Below are positions 60,010-64,000 of a stretch of DNA of 64,000 nucleotides, piece after piece (positions within the stretch are counted from its first letter, which is position 1; each line of letters begins with the position of its first letter). Origin of the DNA: Microcebus murinus. Lineage: Eukaryota; Chordata; Mammalia; Primates; Cheirogaleidae. The position numbers and the translations under genes were made by a program. The notes below the pieces were generated by a model, which saw only the letters and a program-made list of their open reading frames with translations, made no database searches and was not told the DNA's origin. The stretch is taken from the NCBI RefSeq assembly GCF_040939455.1, contig NC_134109.1:34055501-34119500 (forward strand), written 5' to 3'.

Positions 60010-60245
60010 TAGCAGCCACTGAGTGTTTTCTATTTATCACACTAATGTTCTAAGAGCTTTTACATGTATTACTTCATGTATTCCTCACAATTATCCTATT
60101 ATCCTATTAAGTACTGGTATAATTACTGCTCTAATTTTACAGATGTAGAAACTGAGGCACAGAGGTTAAGAAGCCTGTTTAGTGAAAACCCTACAGTTTG
60201 AATCCACTTTGCCAAGCTTGAATCTGAGCTGTCAACTTTTGTACT
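60010..60245 (+). mobile_element. MIR SINE
   Basis: tgttctaagagcttttacat gtattacttcatgtattcct cacaattatcc, and ttttacagatgtagaaactg aggcacagaggttaag are well-kept MIR core sequence, followed by the degenerate end cagtttgaatccactttgcc. Confidence 0.92.
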
Positions 60246-61252
60246 TTATTGCCTCTCTTATGTCAATTATTTTACTAGATCCTACTCTACCATAAGTCAT
60301 TCATTCCTTTAACAGATGTTCTACCTGAAAGTAATGGACCAGATCTAATTAAGTTGTTGATAGAAAAAATAAAAGCAGTATAAAATAAATATAGGGAGAA
60401 ATAATATTTGTCAGACACCAAAAAGAGAAATTTTATACATATGGTGCTATTTTTATATTCACATATATGTGAAAAAGACATATCACGACCTGGCTAACTA
60501 ACACCTTCTGAAATGTGATGATGCACAGACTAAGATTAGATTCACTTTAACATAGCTCATATAACATGTACGATGTTTTGGAAAAGTGACTTCTCAGATT
60601 CCAAGCCCTGGAACATATTCTGGGATTTATAAATAAGGAGCAGCAAATTACCAAATGATTGATAACTGGAATCTATTTAGCATATATTTGTATTTGTTAA
60701 AGCAATTCCAGTATTTCAGCAACTTAATATAAAGTTATCAATTAACTTTTGAAATATAAATAACTGAGAACCTAGGGTCATTAATGGGATAGTATATAAA
60801 CAGTTATATTAATATTCTCCATGTGTTTTGGGATCCAGTCCATTTTATGGACACTATTGTCAGTTAATCATCCGTATAAGTACAACCTCAAATATGCTTT
60901 TCCTGCTCAAAAATTCCCCTTCCTCCAACATAGCTTCTCATTACTTTCCTTTGTGTACCCAATGCTCTGGGTACTCTTTATATCCCCAAAAAACTCCTAT
61001 TCTTTTTGTATGGCCACAATTTTGCTCCTGTAATCCAGATTATCTCTGGATATTGATAAGTCAAATGTTCTTTTCTTATTAAGCCTTTCCTGACTTGACA
61101 AAAAGAGATACACTTTCCTTTTGGAATAGTTTATACTTCTTTTTGATATACATCTTATAAGAGGGAGGGTTGAAACTTGAAATTAGATTTTCTTGACTTT
61201 ACCAAAGAAATTACTTACTAAATGTGAGGGACTTTAACAGGCAGTGAGAATA
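60246..61252. other. Mostly unassigned; possible L2 pieces
   Basis: At 60880-61090 phrases such as ctgctcaaaaattccccttc, tggccacaattttgctcc and taagcctttcctgacttgac recall L2 internal and 3' sequence, but the match is weak. Two overlapping 70-84 codon frames there have no recognisable domain. Confidence 0.4.
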
Positions 61253-61588
61253 CAGTAGTTCCCCCTTATCTGTGGTTTCACTCTCTGTGGTCAACCACAG
61301 TCTGAAAATATCAAATAAAAAATTCCATAAATAAACAATACATAAGTTTCAAATTGTGTGCTGTTCTGAGTAGCATGATGAAGTCTCACACTGTTCTGCT
61401 CCATCCCATTCAATCCCACCAGGATGTGAATCCTCCCTTTGTCCAGCGAATTCTTCATGTGTAGGCTACCCACTGGTTAGCCTGTACACTTAGCAGCTAT
61501 CTGGGTTATCAGATCAACTGTAGAGGTATTTCCCTGCTTAAGTAGGCACTATCTGTGGCTTCAGCCATGTCTACGGGGGACCACTATA
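61251..61588 (+). mobile_element. MER2-like Tigger-group DNA transposon, complete
   Basis: Element 61253-61586 (334 bp). Left end CAGTAGTTCCCCCTTATCTG, right end tctacgggggaccacta, imperfect inverted repeats; TA at 61251-61252 and 61587-61588. Internal text (tggtcaaccacagtctgaaa, ttccataaataaacaataca taagttt, gtgctgttctgagtagcatg atgaa) follows the family order. Non-autonomous, no transposase. Confidence 0.92.
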
Positions 61589-64000
61589 CAGCTTGAATGT
61601 GATAGATGTGGTTCCTCCTCTCTGGATACTTTCAATCTGATAGGGAGCGCTAATCCTGTTATATAGCATTATTTTCTTTTATTTTAAAAGAATGGCTGTT
61701 TAGAAAAACCTGCTAATTTTTCAGTTACCTAAAGCTGCAAGAACACTTCAGAACTTAAGGCCATAACAACATTTTTGCCATTACAATGAGGCATTATATT
61801 AATCTCATAGGCAAATTAGCTTTAAAATGTAAATATTTTAAAGTGCAGATCTCATGACACATTATAATACTATATCCTGTTCTTTTTAATATCTTTGAAT
61901 CCATTTTAAAACTATTTTTATGTTTTGATAACTATGTATAAGGGATTTTTAAGAGTTCTTCACATATTTAACTTTCAATAATTTAGAAGTTTAATATTCT
62001 ATTAGACTCATTAGGAAGGCTTTATCAAAATAATATATGTATGGCAGAGACTTTCTGTCTCTGTACTTCCTACTAAATTCAAGTTAAGTGGAAGAAAAAC
62101 AGATGACAATGCAGTCTATATATAGTCCATAGTGTTAACTAAAAACTACCTAATGAGATCTGCTTATTTTATATCAAAATATATAAAATATTAACATTTT
62201 GGCTTTTTCATTAATTAAGAGATGGAAAGTCCAAGGGAATTTGGGAAACTCTTAGACTCAGTAAATTACTGCTACAGATTGAAATCTCTTTATATTCTCT
62301 TATCATGTTTTATTACATATTGAAATTCTCATACACACAAAATATTTATTTCCTTAAAAGGTAATTATTTATCTTGTAATTAAAGAAAAAGGTTGGTAGC
62401 TGCCTCTGAATGGGGCTCAATTCTTGTGAAATACAGCAAGGAAGTACTACACTGATAACACGATTTTTCAGGTATAGTATATAATGAGGTAACATTTCAC
62501 CTAATGTATACCCTCTCTAAATACTTCCCAAACATTTGTGAAGCACACAGACTGAATACCTTATAAGGTTTTCTCTCATGTCTCTCTCTCTCTAATCCTA
62601 CTATTCCCTGTTGTGGGAAGATAAGAAAGGCGGGAAGACAGGCAGAAAGGGACCTAATAGTCTGTTAGGCTCACACTGTTTTTCTAGAGAGAGCTATAAA
62701 ACTTTGAGATGCCTCTAAACAAAAATGAACAAAATAGCTTGTGCTTTTAAAGAACTATTTTGTAAATCAGCTTAAGTGCCTTACAAACCTATTGAGCATT
62801 TTTATAAATGAATCATCTAAATTCGGTCGCCTATTTTTCAAATTCAGTTGGAAATCTTTAATTAGACTGTTCAATCAACGACGCACCAAAAACCAGCTTC
62901 TAAAATGTTTTAGTGAGTGGCAACACGAAAAACAAAACTTATAAAGATGATGATGTTGAAATGCATCCCTTTAAAAGCAAGGAAGGAATTAAATAACTTA
63001 ATAAATAAAAGATCATACAGATTACAAGACTTATTTTGAAAATGTTTAGCTGTGCTTTGTAATAACTTCTGGAAAGAATCCTTCTTTTATGGTGGAGCTC
63101 CTATTTGCAAATGAAATGAATATATTTATAGTTCGTACAGACAAAATTGAGAAGACCTACAATTTAATAAATTCTTAATACCATAAAAAATTCCAAAGAA
63201 TCAAAGAAACAAGTTATTTTTAAACAGTTAAATCTTGACTTATTAAAATCTTAATTTTTATCAAAGAAAGGAAAATTGAATGGAATAAAAAGATACCTGC
63301 CTTAAGAATACTTGAACTAAAGTATTTAAATATTGAATATTTTTTAAGATTATAGGCAATTTACTTAAAAAGTTAAAATTATACCATTTAAAAAACTATA
63401 CTTTTTAGTAAAAAGCCAGTAATATTATGAACCAAAATGGCTTAAAAAATGGCTTAAGGCATGTGATTATGCACAAAAATAACCATTCTGTTTATGTCTC
63501 TTTTTATTAAAACAATTGATATATGTAAAAATTTTAACTGTCACTTTAAAGTAATAAATATTTGTTATTTTTTAAGAAGTAGTTTAATTTTTGAAAATAG
63601 TTTTTCAGTAGATTGGTTTATGGGTCCACTGATATAAATCAACTTATTTGTCAATAAACAAAAATTTCAAAACTGTATATAATTTCATTTATTTTTAAAA
63701 TATTTTCTTACTTAGAAACATGACATTGTTAGGGATAAGTTATGTGTTTAGCATATTGATAAACTGTCTAACACATACTTAACCCCAGATCACTAGGCAT
63801 TAGGGACCAATTGGCCTTAGGTGTAGTCAACAATGAACACTGCTTGAGGCCCTGTAAAAGTGAGCAAAATTGGCTTACAACTGAACGAAATGTTATATTT
63901 CAAGATTCAACACTATAACCTCTCTCAGATGAACTCCAGAAAAAACTGGGATTCTGGGAAAGGATTCAATTATTTTGCTATGATCTTATCATCAATACTT
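61589..64000. other. Unassigned AT-rich sequence to the window end
   Basis: 2.4 kb with no recognised element or credible frame. A CT microsatellite patch of about six units lies at 62581-62593. The 67-codon frame at 62741-62944 has no recognisable domain. Confidence 0.5.

Noticed and set aside
62741..62944. 67-codon frame near the window end
   Set aside because: Short, AT-rich, no domain and no supporting context.

Overview
This 64 kb window is AT-rich nuclear DNA from a primate and holds no recognisable protein-coding host gene. I could name only retrotransposons, DNA transposons, one LTR, a 5S rRNA pseudogene, microsatellites and unassigned single-copy-looking sequence. The organism is most likely a strepsirrhine, probably a lemur. 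The younger Alu copies (about 4218, 21987, 37584, 51513) are dimeric but carry a linker with the motif aattggccaacta and a right arm with gctaggctgacgcca, which fits lemur-type Alus better than the human families. The young L1s share a 3' UTR of the form gggcaggtgggaggggg...ccataatatgccgaaataaa. The genus cannot be fixed from this window.

Layout. 1-10795: an old minus-strand L1 split by an Alu, an unidentified block (1091-1565) and a complete plus-strand young L1 (2391-9310) with an exact 15-bp target-site duplication. That L1 has its own Alu inside ORF1, so the stack is old L1 > young L1 > Alu. 10796-14501: sparse ancient repeats (L2 and an unnamed old family). 14502-14831: Alu. 15271-20455: an old plus-strand L1 split by a second lemur-type L1 that is internally inverted (twin priming). 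20456-27405: mostly unassigned, with one Alu, a MIR split by a small Tigger-type element and two exact local tandem duplications. 27406-31172: L1M 3' end, an old MER-type repeat and a nearly full-length Tigger1 DNA transposon. 31185-37400: L2, MIR, another old L1, a second twin-primed L1, and a HAL1-like segment. 37573-43815: Alu, MER5-type and other old DNA-transposon remnants, then an old L1 interrupted by an Alu fragment and a full Tigger-type element. 44950-47716: microsatellites, a 5S rRNA pseudogene, and a pile-up of L1 3' ends. 50480-54560: L1 ORF1-like sequence, two Alus, a MIR and a hAT element with an 8-bp duplication inside another old repeat. 56090-57150: a solo LTR (521 bp, 4-bp duplication) inside a Tigger-type element. 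57150-64000: mostly unassigned, with a MIR and a MER2-like element.

Nothing acts as a pathway here. The interactions are between mobile elements: L1 machinery explains the L1 copies and Alus (TT/AA-type target sites, poly-A, duplications of 7-15 bp), and the cut-and-paste elements show TA or 8-bp duplications. None of the L1 copies looks able to move: the best one has an Alu-broken ORF1 and an ORF2 with three stops and one frameshift. I found no convincing new biological system. The most useful leads are the well-marked nested insertions, two twin-priming events with nearly contiguous breakpoints, a tail-less 5S insertion, a 475-bp unidentified block, and several perfect hairpins and tandem duplications that look like replication template switching. 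Family names are from memory of consensus sequences, since no database search was possible.
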